Shown here piece by piece: positions 23,380 to 36,639 of a DNA stretch of 64,000 bases. The notes beneath the pieces are model-generated. The model saw nothing but the letters and a program-made list of their open reading frames with translations, was not told where the DNA came from and searched no databases. Both the position numbers and the translations under genes were made by a program. Within the stretch, counting starts at the first letter, position 1; every line of letters starts with the position of its first letter. This stretch comes from Lycorma delicatula (Eukaryota; Arthropoda; Insecta; Hemiptera; Fulgoridae), in assembly GCF_047948215.1 (NCBI RefSeq), contig NC_134458.1:140166536-140230535 (forward strand), written 5' to 3'.

Positions 23380-25400
23380 CGAGGAGTTCTTTTATAAACA
23401 AGTATATTAAAATAAAATCTTTTCTAAAAATAGCTATATATTATTAGAAAAGATTAAAGCTTAATAGTCACGTTATTAACCGCCACTGTGTAAAAATGAC
23501 GTACTTATTTTGAAAATATTTAAAAAAAAATAGTATTATTGCACAATAATAATTATAATAAGAAAGCGATAAAATAAGCTTTAAAATAATATTATTTTTA
23601 GTTGTTATTTGATAAGAATAGATTTCCTGTACTAAAGTAAATTAAATTGCGATTTTTAAATTATAAAACTGATAACCGCATAGCAATTCATTATATTTCC
23701 TGTTATTAATTAGGTTATTATTTATAACACTTGAGTAAATGCCAAAATATTTGGTTTTTGTTTGTAAAACAGTAAAATTAGGCATTTAGTACTGTTATTG
23801 TTGTTAATATTATATTATTGCCTCTGTACTAACCTATTACCAAGATTATGTTTACATTTGAATACATGATCATAAAAATAATAAAGTACACTATTGTTTT
23901 TTTAATTTCATTTATTATTCTTAATTACGCTATTTATTCCTCTAAGTTTAACAGTAAATCCTGAAAGTTTTTGTTTATTTTTCTTTAATTGTTGTTGTTA
24001 CTACTATTACGTTTACTGGCTTGTTGAGATTAAAATAGAAGTTGACGAATACCGATTTGTTGTATTTTATGTCGTTATAAATTACATTCATTTAGTTATA
24101 TACGTAAAGAATGTTCTATTTGCATTCGAATTAGGAGTCACGTATTAAATTATCTACAGCTGTTTGAAAAATAAAATAAAATTGAAAAGTTTATTGGAAA
24201 AGTGGTGGCCGAAGACAGTTTAGAACTGGTGCCGATTACTGATTCGTTATTTTTGTTTTATTTATTAAACATTTAACTTCAAACTTCATTTTAAATGTCC
24301 AATATGGCACCAACGAGTACGGAAATTTGATTTCTATAAATTTCAGTGGTAAATTCAATGTAAATTTTGTTTAATCCGGATATTTTCTGATCCGGAGGCT
24401 GGTTGAATTAATATCGAGTTTGGATCAGGGTATGTATTTCTAATTTAGACCACTTAATTGCAAGAAAGAATATTCAAATATTAAAAAAAAAGAATATGGA
24501 AATAATATTTCTGCTGATATAATATTAATGGCTTTCAACAGCTCGTATAAACTTTACATTTGATTAGATAAATTTAAAGTTACAGATAATTTTTTGAGCT
24601 CACAAAATAGTTTATAAAATTAATTTACATGAATCTTTTATAATTTTCCTAAATACAAACATATACTCTTAAAAATACTTACTACTTAAAAAGAAATAAA
24701 TTTTATAATTGTGTTCATGCTAAAAAGTCTTATAAAATTTATTTGAATTTTAGCTGTGCTTAAGTAATTCATTCCATTCCACTAAGAACTTTGTGGGGCT
24801 TATATAGGCAATCGAAAGAGATGTTTCATCCATCTTGTAGATTTATAAAGCATCCAGTGTGTACCTACTATGTGTATTTGACTTGTTTATTAAAGCCTCC
24901 TTTCTTTTGGTTCTTGAGTTCGATCAGTAAGAAGCTACAATTCCGTCCATAAATAAAACCAATATATATCTGACATTAAACAACCAAATACTCTCCCGAA
25001 AATAAAAAAAAGAATAAATAATAAAAAAAATTCAATAGCAGCAGCTATTTATTAAATCATTATTAAATGTACATGGATTATTCGCTTTCTCAATTTTATT
25101 GCGGGTCTCTTAAAGCCGTACAAGTAGTATCGATTTTCTTGTACTCAACTAAAAGTTTTTTATCACTTGCATATCAGTCTTCTTTTTAAACCAGTTTCGG
25201 GAGAAAGTAACATTTAGCGTTTAGTCTTTTAACTCCTTTCTTTTAGCCATTACAATGTTAAATCTCATTGTATGTGCTTTACATTCACCCACTTTGCTGT
25301 AATTTTCATTACAGCTATTTATATAAAAAGTTAAAATAAATCAATAGGCTTACAATTGAATGTCTTTAGCTGTGTACTTTAAAATAAAATTGATAATCTT
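23380..25400. other. AT-rich non-coding DNA
   Basis: About 2 kb without any recognisable coding frame, RNA or transposon end. Confidence 0.5.
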
Positions 25401-25407
25401 AAGTAAA

Positions 25408-26760
25408 CAATCTGGTGAGGCGGTCGAAGTTGGGAGGGTAACTTACGTCATTGTTGTTGATTCCGCCAAGGGGGAGGACGGAGTGATTCGGAGCCTTACG
25501 AAGGCCATCCTTGAAGTTGTGATGGCTGATAGCGGGGTGTGTTTTTTCGGGCCTGCGAGGAGGGTTGGTGACTATTTGCGCCGGCTAGTAGAATATTTTG
25601 GCCGGAGGTATGACCGTAAAGTCCAAGTGTTCCTTGACGGCAGTGCGTCGGATAAGCAGATGCTGAAGAGTCGTGTTCCAGAGAAGAGGCCAGTGGGTCG
25701 CCAACGGCGAACGCATCGTGAAAGTGGTGGGGAGGTCCTATGCGGACCTCCTGCGGCAGTGAAGGCCAGCCTATCGCCGAGTGAGTTCGGTGTTCTCTCG
25801 GCTCGTAAGGAACAAGGGGATGACCTCCTCCTTGGAGTGCGGGCCGACGGGGACACTGCTGATCGGCTCCGTAGGTAGATTACAGAGACGGTTGAGGGTG
25901 TCACGACGACATTGACAGGAAGAGGAGGAAGACGGGTCCACGTCCTTATCAAGGACGTGGATGCCTTAACCACAGAAGAGGAATTCGTGAGAGATCTTCG
26001 TCCTGCTACCGGGGATTCTGTGACACTTGATATACTCTGTATGAGGCCGGCCTACGGAGCTACTCAGTTGGTGGCGCTGGCCCTGCAACCTATCTTGGCG
26101 GAGAAATTGTCACATGACAGCCGAATACGGATCGGATGGGTGGCCTGTAGGGAGGTGAAGCAGTCGTTGAGGAACGGTGATTTCGTTGCTGGAGTACGGA
26201 GGACCGGGCCAAGTTTCGTGGTGGCCCGGACAGGACTGGCCATTACTTTAATTGTGGGGAGGTCGGCCATGTCAAGAAGGACTGCTAAAAGGAGGCCCCT
26301 TTGTTTCATGCAGCACCCGCGGCCACGCTCAGGGGGGGTCGGGAATGCAGGATTGCACATCGGAATTGAGGAGTACACGCTGGTGAGTGTGGAACTACGA
26401 TGGCTCCGACATGGGACAGCCTCGTCCAGGAGAGGTGGGAGACTCCGGGGTCCCATCGTCGATGAGCGGAAGAGGACTCCTGGCGGAGCCAGCACAGAGG
26501 ACCGAAGACCAGGTGGGAGATCCCTTCGGGGATTCCCCATTTGAGGCGAAGGCATCGTAAAGATCGGAGTCCCGGTGAGGGACTCCTTCGAGGGTCTCCT
26601 TATTACAGGCATGGCACGAAAAGACCCAGTCCCGGCTGCCTGGGTGGGTCCAGGGTTATTGCTCAGGTGGTTAGAAGCACTGGCACACTCCGGAGCTGTG
26701 TTTATCCTTAAGTGTGAATCCGGCTGTGGGAGTCGGGGCAAATAAAGAGGACAAAAAAGA
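25408..26760 (+). pseudogene. Internally deleted R1-like LINE: ORF1 (gag) remnant joined to a 3' tail
   Basis: A GC-rich island in AT-rich DNA. Frame 1 (about 25410-25878) holds the middle of an R1-type ORF1 and ends with LLLGVRADGDTADRLRR and a stop. Frame 2 (25912-26280) continues with VHVLIKDVDALTTEEEFV, MRPAYGATQLVALAL and SRIRIGWVACRE, the usual domain just before the zinc knuckles. In a third frame there is GPDRTGHYFNCGEVGHVKKD, a CX2CX4HX4C knuckle of the nucleic-acid-binding gag type. No endonuclease or reverse transcriptase follows. The sequence runs directly into a GC-rich tail ending GGGGCAAATAAAGAGGAC and an A-rich end. AAGTAAA at 25401-25407 and 26761-26767 may be a short target-site duplication, although 7 bp could be chance. 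Confidence 0.8.
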
Positions 26761-26769
26761 AAGTAAATT

Positions 26770-28630
26770 CGTCATCTTGCTTTAAAAGAATGATGCCTTA
26801 AAATCCCTGAACAAAGATTATTTACCTTATAGTGATCTTAAGTTTTTTGGTTTTTTTTAATGATATTTCCAACTTCGAAAGGTAATTATCTAAAAATAAC
26901 TTTCATAAAAAAAAGACACATGATAAACAATGGAATCACAATAAGTTTTCCAGAGTTATTTTTATTCTTGACATGATCGTGGTACAATTACAACGTAATT
27001 CAATGAAGAAGTATTTACCCATTGGGTTTCTGTCATATATACAGTGTACACAATGTTTTTCACGAAGAAACAGAAATAATTCAAGGTAATTTTCTAATGG
27101 TAAATGTAAAAGAGCATTTATAAAACAAAGGTCAAGTTTCAAACAAAACTTGAGACTTACAGGCACCAAAAATTTCGCCCTGAATTAAAAAAAAAACCTA
27201 TTTTTGTGATCTAAATTATCGAAACAAATTGGTAGTACTTTATGATTTTTGTAAACGGGTACTTGAACTATACTTTTTACAGTATTTTTTTGAGAAAAAT
27301 TATTATAAAATCAAAACATTTGGATTCGACATATATACTCTTTTTTTTTAAGTTTGGTGTAAATTTACTTCGTTAAAATGTCAGTAAACAATAAAAAAAT
27401 GTATAATGAATCTATAATTTTTAAATCTTATGTATAAGTAAAGTTAGCTGAAAACGAATTAAAGTTGAGTAAATGTGACTTTTATTTAACACACACTAAA
27501 ACGTGGTATTAAAATGTTACAATTTTAAACCCAACCAACAATTTTTTTTTTTGATACTAGAAAAAAAAAGATAAAAGCATAATTTTTAAACTAACGTCAA
27601 TTTTAAAAGAATTATTTGTTTTGGCTTTGCATTCCGACTTTACAGCAATTTTTTTGAAATTTTAGGGATCCATTTTTTAATTTTTAATTTTGTGTCAAAA
27701 AAAAAACAATAACCACTAATTTATACCCATAATTCGTATCCCAAAAATTTCAGTCCAGATTTAGCAAAAGTCTTGGCAAGATTTTTATCTCTGGCGTAAT
27801 TCTGAAATAAATATTTGTGAAATTATATTTTTTTTGGAGAAGAACGTTTTTTATTTACTAATATGATATATCCTAAATTTTTCAATTTCTTTGATAATCA
27901 CTATTTGTTATGTATTCATTTAATTAATTGCACCTTATACAGTTCTAGTATTGGTTTGTAATACAACTTCTTTGCATTATAAGTTATAAATTTCAGTCCG
28001 GAGATATCTAATTAAGTTTTGTAATTGTCATGCGAAGTGTATGGATCTAGAATCATGTTACGTTGTTTAAGGGATCATCGTATTTATTACAAAAATAAAA
28101 CAATGATTAGAACTATGATATCTTTGAAAATTTATTTTTAAATAGTTGTATAAAAAATTATCTATTTCCCATTTATAACTAAAACTGACATGTTTCAGTA
28201 GAGTATCATTAAAAATTGTATCAATAAAAAAATAAAACAACTTTGTTTTTAAAGTACAGAGATAATTTATGTTTTCCTTATTCTAAAGTTTATTAGTTTT
28301 ATAACACTTCAGTTCAGTTAATTCAAATTAGTTTTTTGTTATTTTTAATAAAGAATAACAGGAAAATATCAATATTTTTATCTATTTCACAGTAAATGCA
28401 TCTGTGTTTTTCTTGTATTATTTTGTATCCATAATTTGCATTTCTGCAATACAGAAAATAATCTGAATAAATTTAATCATTTTTTTGTTAATTTTATATA
28501 CATAATAAAAAGAATGAAGTTTTATATAACCATTATTTTGTGTTAGCTGGAAATATTTTAAGATCAATTTTAACTGTACTTGCGATAAATAAACTACTTT
28601 CATGTCGATATTTGGATTATTAATTTATAA
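26770..28630. other. AT-rich non-coding DNA
   Basis: No recognisable element. A minus-strand frame at 26936-27169 is open for 77 codons but has no family motif I know. Confidence 0.45.
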
Positions 28631-28631
28631 G

Positions 28632-28682
28632 ATATTTTTTAATGTTGTAATATTTTTTAATGTTGTAATATTTTTTAATGTA
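28632..28682. repeat. 18-bp tandem repeat, 2.8 copies
   Basis: Unit ATATTTTTTAATGTTGTA, perfect between copies at 28632, 28650 and 28668 (last copy partial). Confidence 0.9.
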
Positions 28683-28689
28683 CTATTTA

Positions 28690-31600
28690 TTTCATGTTGG
28701 TTTTAAGTTACAAAAATGTTTTATAAACATGGCAAGAAAAACTTTTCTGGCAGCATGATCTTTCTGAATTTACAATAATTTTCTTACTTTGCCCGATGAC
28801 ATCAAACCTCGGTCCCACATCTGAATACGAGCAACGTCGGAAATTTTTATTTTTAAAGAAAAAATGAGTATGTATTCTCTTCTTGTGTAACATTTCTACG
28901 CCTCTCTTTTCAATAAGTCTCAAATGTGTTTAAATTTACAAAAACGTTAAATTACTGTAGGTAACATTCAACTGTTTCAGTATTTTATTTAATATTGAAA
29001 ATGTTCAGTATTTTTTCAGCACAAGATTTCATGAAATCCTAAATTTAACATTTTTGGCTATTTTATTTCACAATTTTTCTACCAAAAAATGACAACTTTC
29101 TACAGGCATATTTTATAAAATGTATAATTTCTAAGTAATAAATTAATTTAAACTTTTAATTTTAGAGAATTTTTCTTCTGGTAAAACTCGGTCCTCTTTT
29201 ATACTATTAACGTGCTTCTAATGTCTTGCAAATATTATTTTACTAGTAATTAAAAAAAAATTCTATCGTATTATTTTACTAAACATTATCTACCTTTTCT
29301 CAGATACAATATTTATATGTAATTTTAATTGTCCGAAAATTTATAATTCTAATTTATTTTAATAAAGAACAAGTTAAAAAAAATGAAGTCAAAAAGAATA
29401 TGAACACTAAACAATCGAATATTTTTTTAAATCACAAATATGTAGCACAGTAAAGCATTGATTTTTGATTGGTTTATGTTTATTTGTAGACAAAACTAGT
29501 CTGCTGAAAAATTAATTTAAAAAATATAAAGTTTAGGTTTTTATAATTTTCAATTCAATAATTTTAGATGCAGATGAGCTTGGTGATAAAGCTCAGATAG
29601 TTAAATTTATAATAACGAGGGTATATTTGTAATAATATTTTGATATTAAAAAAGCTGATTTTCGTGATGTAGTGAATGTTTCTATCTTTTCCTATTTCCA
29701 TCCAGACGTTTTCCTGTTCGAAACTCAGTCTTACATCATATTGTTTTATGTTCTTAAAACATTTCTTTCAGTATTATTTTCCCTGTTGAGTGTTGCGTTA
29801 GAAAGGAGACTAGGTCATTATAAAAATATCATACTATATGTTTCCTATGTTTTAATAGAAAAGAAAATTCTAATAAATTCATAAATAAGAAAAGTATCCT
29901 GAATCTGCAAAATAAAAATCATAGATCAAAGCATTGATATTTCAAGAAGAATATATTTTTATTTCATTCTCGAAGATTCTGTGTTCTAATCTCGGATAGG
30001 CTAAGCATTTTTTCACACATTACAAAATTAATTTCTTATCATAAAAAAAGGAGTAAGGCTACTATGAAATTTTAATATGGCATAGACTTATTACCAGAAC
30101 GGTATATTTCTGAGATGTAATTTAAGATAAATATTTAAAATCTTCTAAATTTAAATACAATGTATTAATAATTTTTTAATCTAAATTTTTATCTTCTTGA
30201 AGGCACGTTTCATTGATATCTCTAAAGCTATATTAATAATACCGGACACGTTTTTTTCCTTCACTGAGATAAAGATGACATCCAATATTCCATTAAGGAT
30301 ATTACAATTCAGTTTCAACGAATACAATTAAATCCATTAGCCGTTTATAAATACACAACCCCCTTTTCATTTATTTCTATTACTGCTGTGTTATATATGC
30401 ATAGCAAATTATAATCATTAAAAGAATATTAAATATCATATGCCACATCATCCCATAATTAAATTATGATTTATTTTTATATTTCTTATATGAAATAAGG
30501 CAAATGACTGACATTATAACTGGCTATTTATCATCTACTCGTATCTGAATACTTTCATTTATTAAATTTTGAAGTTTTCATAAATATACAAACATTACTT
30601 AAAATATCGACTTTTTAAGATTTCGTATTTTTAAATAAAAAACCCGGAAAAGGATTTTATAACTTTTCCTGCTTTGTGTATTACAGATTTTTATTTCAAA
30701 TATGCAATATGGTTTGGAAATTTAAATATTTTATTACCATTACATAAAACCTATCAATCAATTATAAAATACAAAACAATCATTTTAAAAATACATTTTT
30801 GATAACAACTTTATGTTAAAAATTTTATTCAGCAAACATATGAAATATTATGAATAACATTGTAAAAATGTGCTGAGGTGGTGTGAAATTTCGTTTTAAT
30901 TTTAGTATTAATACTATTACTTTTTATGACTACATGTATTATATTAAAAAATAAAACTTTTTTAAAAATGCTTATATTAATTAAAAAAAAATAAAATTAG
31001 TAATCAAAAAGAATTTGACGTATTAGTTTTATCGTTGTCAGTTTTTAGTATTTATAAATCGTTACTGATGAAAAAGGAATTACAAATTAAACAAATCGTT
31101 AAGAATTAAACAATGTATATTCGTTTATCATGTATTGAAATCGACAAGCCATTGTTATTGATTAAAGAAAATTTAATACATTTGAGAAAGCAATTAAAAA
31201 GAAAATTTGAGAAAAAATAAAAAAGTGTTTGATTTAAATTTGGTTCCACCAGTCTAAAATTGGGTACCGTTTAAGTTCTCATAATCCTCAAAAGTTATTT
31301 AATTGAAGTGTAATACACATTTTTAAGGAAATAGAAAAGGAAGAATTGTTTTAAAATGGATCCCTTGTAACCTTCTTCTTCAGTATGTCTCTGATTTTAC
31401 ATAAATGTTATTATGAACTTCAATGTAATACACATTATTAAAAGCACACTAGTAAAAAAGAACGGGTCCCGTTTGACAGATTTACATTTCAATGTAAATA
31501 CATTTTTAAAAACATGAAATTAAAAAAAAAAAAAAAAAAAAGATTAATTTGTGTCTCGATTAACCTCTTTTACCTTAAAGGTTTTAAAATCCTTAAAATT

Positions 31601-32800
31601 AATATCCACTCGTATGATTTTCTTATGAAGAAACATTTTAATTAAATGTCGCGATTTAACTAAATATTTTTAATGATGTTAGAAGAAAACCAAGAAAATA
31701 TGAAATTGGATACCACGTTATCAGTTTTTTTTTTTTTTACTGGGCACTTAAAACTTTATATAATTAAAATTTCAAGCACATATATGGTGTGATCAAATTT
31801 GGTGCTTTATAATTAAGCCGGTTTAAAAATATTAAGCGAAATTTTAAAGACAATTATTTTGGATATGGTCTTGTCGCATTTGCATTCCCTTGTAGTATCG
31901 GGGACAAAATTTAACAGAAATTGTGTGGACTTGTGTAGAAGAATATTTTTCCAAGATTCGTGAGTTTTTAGTAATAATTTTTAAAAATATATAACAAAAA
32001 CTCTAAAAACCTAACAATATCCCCACCTGAAGTTCGATTGAGCTTAAATTTCAGCACTATTAACAACTCGTGTACTGTAATATTCCAATGGACCGAAATC
32101 AACTTCCTACAATGCCCCAACTAAATGTTTAAATTTTAAAATGGTACTAAATACTCACTCCCTCCTTCGATTAATTTCAAAAATTGATGGCATCAGAGCA
32201 TAATATGTAGAATTATTGGAAGTCAAAATTTCATGTTTTAATGTTCAAATAGTCCGTAGACATTTATCAAAATACAGGCCAACATATATCCTTCCAGAAT
32301 CTTTTCTCTGGACCAAAATTTAGCAAACAATTATGTTAGATAGTAATGAAGGGTCTTGATTATCAAAATTTGCGAAAACCCCCAATTCAGTATTTTGACT
32401 ATTTCAAAATTATCACCATGCTTTTCCTTATAGTTATAGCTGCTGTAATAGCTATATAGATATTACCGAGAAACTAAAAGGAATAAAGAAAGAAAATAAC
32501 TTTAAAAAATTGAATAAAAAATAAAATCCAATTCTTATTTTTCTTAATTTTTGACTTTTTGAAGTCGGCATCAAATTAAAAACAAATTACTTTAATCACT
32601 TACTAACTCTTTTATATAATAGTATACGTAGGATACGATCGTAAAAGAATGTATATTCGACGTTATCTATTTCTAATAAAGGCTAGGCGAATTACAAAGC
32701 GTGATTTTCTCCCTACTTTTCTCTCAGATTCCTTTTGTATTTTACTAATTGTACGAAATTGAAGATCGTTGCCATTATCTTCTGAAAATGAAGCATTCAG
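28690..32800. other. AT-rich non-coding DNA
   Basis: No gene recognised in about 4 kb. A very degenerate SINE-A-like piece may lie at 29975-30030 (GTGTTCTAATCTCGGATAGG, CATTTTTTCACACATTACAA). An A19-like run lies near 31521-31541. The region 31860-32420 has the texture of decayed transposon DNA. Confidence 0.4.
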
Positions 32801-32803
32801 TAG

Positions 32804-33115
32804 AATAAAATGTATCTTTACTACACAATTTGTAACCAATTACTACAGAATGATCAGTTTTGTAATAAAATATTTCATCTGGTAATAACAATTTCCATCC
32901 AATAACATATTAATTTTATTTAATTAATACGCATACTAACTGGAATTATATTAATATTCAATAAAATGTATCTTTACTACACAATTTGCAACCAATTACT
33001 GCAGAATGATCAGTTTTGTAATAAAATATTTCATCTGGTAATAACAAATTGCATCCAATAACATATTAATTTTATTTAATTAATATGCATGCTAACTGGA
33101 ATTATATTAATATTC
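32804..33115. repeat. Tandem duplication, 2 x 156 bp
   Basis: Copy 1 is 32804-32959 and copy 2 is 32960-33115, joined head to tail, with only a handful of differences (for example GTAACC/GCAACC, ACTACAG/ACTGCAG, ACGCATAC/ATGCATGC). A recent local duplication. Confidence 0.92.
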
Positions 33116-33119
33116 TTTG

Positions 33120-34040
33120 TACTTTGTTCTGTATAATTATTACTTACCATTTTACTGGAATAATCTTTATATAAAGAGAGTAAAATTAAAAATGTAATTA
33201 TTGTATAATTTTTAAAAGTATAAATAATATTGATTTACATTTTAATTCAAAGCTTTTTAATTCTGAATAAATTATTATTATTGTTTATTTTTTATACAAT
33301 TTGTAGAACATATTTCTACAGCTTTATAATTTAATCAACTTTATTTGCTATTTACATAGAATAAGTTAATAAAATTAATGCAAAACATTAAATCCGAATA
33401 TTACTCTTTTGTAGGTCAAAGAAAACTAATGACTGCGGAATGCATATATTACGTAATGTAGATGTTTGCTACTAAACTTAGTATATTTTTATCGTGGACT
33501 GAAATAATAATGATAATTTAATAGTCCAGTAAATAATGTGAACACCTGATTTAAATTATTAACAGATATTTTATGCGTGTACAACACTCTCTATAGGATC
33601 TGAAGTTTTATTTTATTTCTTCTGTCTTTCAGTGCTGTAATCAGATTAAAGAAATATTTATTATTCGTTAAATTAAATTTTTGTTGATACACTAGCCAAC
33701 AAAAAAAAAAAATTTCGTGTATCTGTAATCGTACATGGTAAATTTAACTAATTTTTGGGTGCTGAATTCAAAACTATTATCAGAATTGGTGTAATACTTG
33801 ACTTTTTTTTAGATTCATACGATTTATTTACCAATAAATGCATAATCACTGTGAAATCAATATTTAAAAAAAAAATTATTATTTATGTGTATTCATTTAA
33901 AATTTGGTTAAATAAATTTGTATTTATTCAAACACAAATAAATTGCAATACATTAATACAATGCTAAAATAACAGTTTCTAAAAGGTTAAATCATTAGAA
34001 ATATCTTCAAAATAACTGTTTATAAAAATTTAAATAACAG
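33120..34040. other. AT-rich non-coding DNA
   Basis: No recognisable feature. Confidence 0.5.
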
Positions 34041-34049
34041 GAATTGTCT

Positions 34050-35270
34050 TACCTTTAATTTTAAAATATGTTGAAAACTTTTTCGCTTGTACGTTGTTTG
34101 ATCAGTTTCTCTAAAAAAAATCCAGCAATATTCACACATTATTCCAGGATCTTGGTACCGATTCTCCATGGTCAGAATACCCTGAAGGAAACGCTTTGCT
34201 TGCTCATCGCTGACAGAGCCCAAATTTTTGGGGAAAACGTTTAGGTGGGAGTGCAGGAAATGAATTTTTAATGATATCCTACATCCTAAACGTTTGTAGT
34301 TTTCTAACAGCTTATTAACAAAAAAAAAACAAAACATAGTTTTAATCTTTCCTGTTGCCTAAAAAACCACCAACAACGTCTTTGAAGGACTTCCATGCAG
34401 TTAGTTCACATTCGCTAAGTTTATCGTCAAATGTTGAGTTCTTGATTTGCGGACCGATAAATCGACTCTCCTTGAGCTTACCATCACTCAATTTAGAAAA
34501 CTTATTTTTAATTGGTTAAATCCTGGTCCATCTTTGTCTAGTGCCTTTACAAAATGTTTCATGAGTCCGAGTTTTATGTGAAGTGGCGGCAGTAAGATTT
34601 TACCACTCTCAATTAATGATAAATATTTTATATATATTTTACCAGCCTGAAAGTTCTGCCACAATGGTCAGTTCTTTACTTGGTAGTTACTTTTTGTATC
34701 ACGACTATCCCAAAGACAAAAAAGCAATATTTTGTAAACCAAGAAGTAACGGAACAACTTTAAGATCATTGAAAACTTGCCACATATGCTCTTTGTATTT
34801 TATCGCTTCTAATATTGATGTCATTCGTTTTTTTTCATTTCGACTGCATGAGCTAATGGAATGGATGGCTGTTTGTTACCATTATGCAATAAAACTGCTT
34901 TCATGTTAACTTTAGAAGAGTCAGTAAAAAAATGCCATTTTCAGGAATATGCTGAATTCCGAGTCTTTCATCAGGCTATAAAAACGATACAATAAATTAC
35001 ACGCACTAATTTTTTTTTTTTCATAATAAAATACGTTGAAAGATTTTTATTACGTGTTCTAAACACAGTAACGTTTGTTTTTTCCGCTAAAAGATTCCAC
35101 TATTTCCACTGTTGCAGTCTGGACCCCAGGAGTTCTACTTGCTGCTTTGATAACTTTAAATCATTAAGTTCATGTTTTTAAATTAAATGAGGAGATTTCT
35201 CATCAGATACAGAAAGAAATTCTTCAACATCCTCTACATTATCCACTTCATTTTAGAGTTGAGGATATAT
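34050..35270 (-). pseudogene. Decayed ORF of a widespread invertebrate transposon-like family (class not named)
   Basis: Minus-strand fragments in several frames follow a protein order that I recognise from many repetitive, unnamed arthropod and cnidarian predictions: EEFLSVSDEKSPHL, HELNDLKLSKQQVELLGSRL (near 35170), then IQHIPENGIFF, VLLHNGNKQPSIPLAHAVEM (about 34900-34840), LPPLHIKLGLMKHFVKALDK (about 34600-34540), and finally MGC-like CRISLKIHFLHSHLNVFPKN, VSDEQAKRF and MCEYCWIFF, YKRKSFQ (34337-34050). Frameshifts and stops occur throughout. The family behaves as a mobile element by copy number, but I do not know its superfamily and see no terminal repeats here. Confidence 0.75.
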
Positions 35271-35279
35271 CTGCATATT

Positions 35280-36000
35280 TAATGTACTTTCTATTTTTGA
35301 ATGAAAATCCAGAAGTAGCAGTTGGTTACATCTCCCAAATCCCAAATCATATAATATTATCTCGCCTTACCCTGGTTTCTCATAGTAACACAATTAAATG
35401 ATCTTAGAAAGCTAATCCTATTTGCTTAATGTTTCTTTTTTTAAAGAACCATGTTTTGTTATTAATCAAAATTAGAGGGTATCATTACATCTTAAAATAT
35501 AGTAATTTAAAAAAAAAAATTCTAGTAATGAAAATTTTAATAAAACGACTAAAATTAAGAAACCTTCGTAATCATATGCGAATCACATTTATAGTTTATA
35601 TTATAAACCAAATATTTTAATTTTCCTTATCTCTAAGTTTCACTATATTTGCTTTAGTTTACTAAAATATAATATAGTACTTATGACAAATTAATACAAT
35701 ATGAAAATCGACAACTTTAAATTCTAGAATAGCTCAATAGTGAATTTAAAATGTTTCGAAAAAATCTATTTCAGATTCTGGCAAATCCCCTGCTTTTCCA
35801 CGCCCACATCAATTTACTTAAATGTTATAGAAAACTGATATAAGATATGCAATTCTATTTGATCCTTCACTCAATTAACTCAACTTATTTTAGCTGAAAT
35901 ATTCAAGTGATTTTCTTAGTTTCTATTTTATATCTACATAGTGATTTAAAATTACCTGAAAATCTCTTAGGAGATGATTCTATAGCCAAAAATAAGAAAA
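35280..36000. other. AT-rich non-coding DNA
   Basis: No recognisable feature. Confidence 0.5.
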
Positions 36001-36009
36001 ACGTACATA

Positions 36010-36290
36010 AATGTAGGTCAGAAAACGGCTCGTTAGCGAGTTTCGGCTCGCGAAACATTTAGCCCTACTTTCTGCTTCATCTGTGAAATTAAACCGTACT
36101 AAAATTCTTCGGGTAAAAATCAGGGAGTAAATTTGGTGTTTCTTTATGGATTTTGATCTAAGAGATTGAATAAAAGTGATCCCAGACCTCTATCTCACAT
36201 AGGTTTCAAGAAAAATGGAGTGAAACACGAAAAGGTTTTGTCAGAAAATAGACTCTTTTAGGTTTGGAATAAAATAGCTTTGTTAGTTTA
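36010..36290. repeat. Possible decayed transposon segment with a hairpin
   Basis: Less AT-rich than its surroundings. It contains GCTCGTTAGCGAGTTTCGGC followed by TCGCGAAAC, which can pair in two alternative ways (GCGAG with CTCGC, GTTTCG with CGAAAC). No coding frame is recognised, and the repeat status is inferred from texture only. Confidence 0.35.
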
Positions 36291-36560
36291 CCAGTAAATA
36301 AATAAAAATTTCTAGTTAACTTTGTACAGAATTTAATTCTGAAAAACTTGATGCAAATAACGTTTATTAAAATTAAACATAGATTTCAGAAATTCAACTT
36401 CAATTAGAAACAAAGAAAAAACCAAAAATCTTTTTTTTCTATTTTAATCCTTTTCTCGTAAATTGTTTCTGTTCGGGAAAAAACGGAAGTGTTTCCTTTT
36501 ATTATTCTGGCATACAGTTTGTAGAAACATATACCAAAATACAGCAGAAAGAACTGATAA

Positions 36561-36630
36561 TGTCTATGTTTTTCATCCAGAAGTTTCTAAGTTCGAATCC
36601 CGAGCAGGCTTGGTATTTTTTCATATCTTC
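36561..36630 (+). mobile_element. SINE-A fragment
   Basis: TTTTTCATCCAGAAG, AAGTTCGAATCCCGAGCAGG and CTTGGTATTTTTTCAT match the second half of the SINE-A head and its body. The A-box half is missing. Confidence 0.6.
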
Positions 36631-36639
36631 ATCAGGAAC

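Noticed and set aside
25572..26741. Two long minus-strand frames (133 and 225 codons)
   Set aside because: They are the complement of the GC-rich R1-like ORF1 remnant, whose plus-strand frames carry the zinc knuckle and gag motifs.
28632..28682. Short regular repeats considered as a CRISPR-like array
   Set aside because: The units are directly adjacent without spacers, only 18 bp, AT-rich and in a eukaryotic genome.
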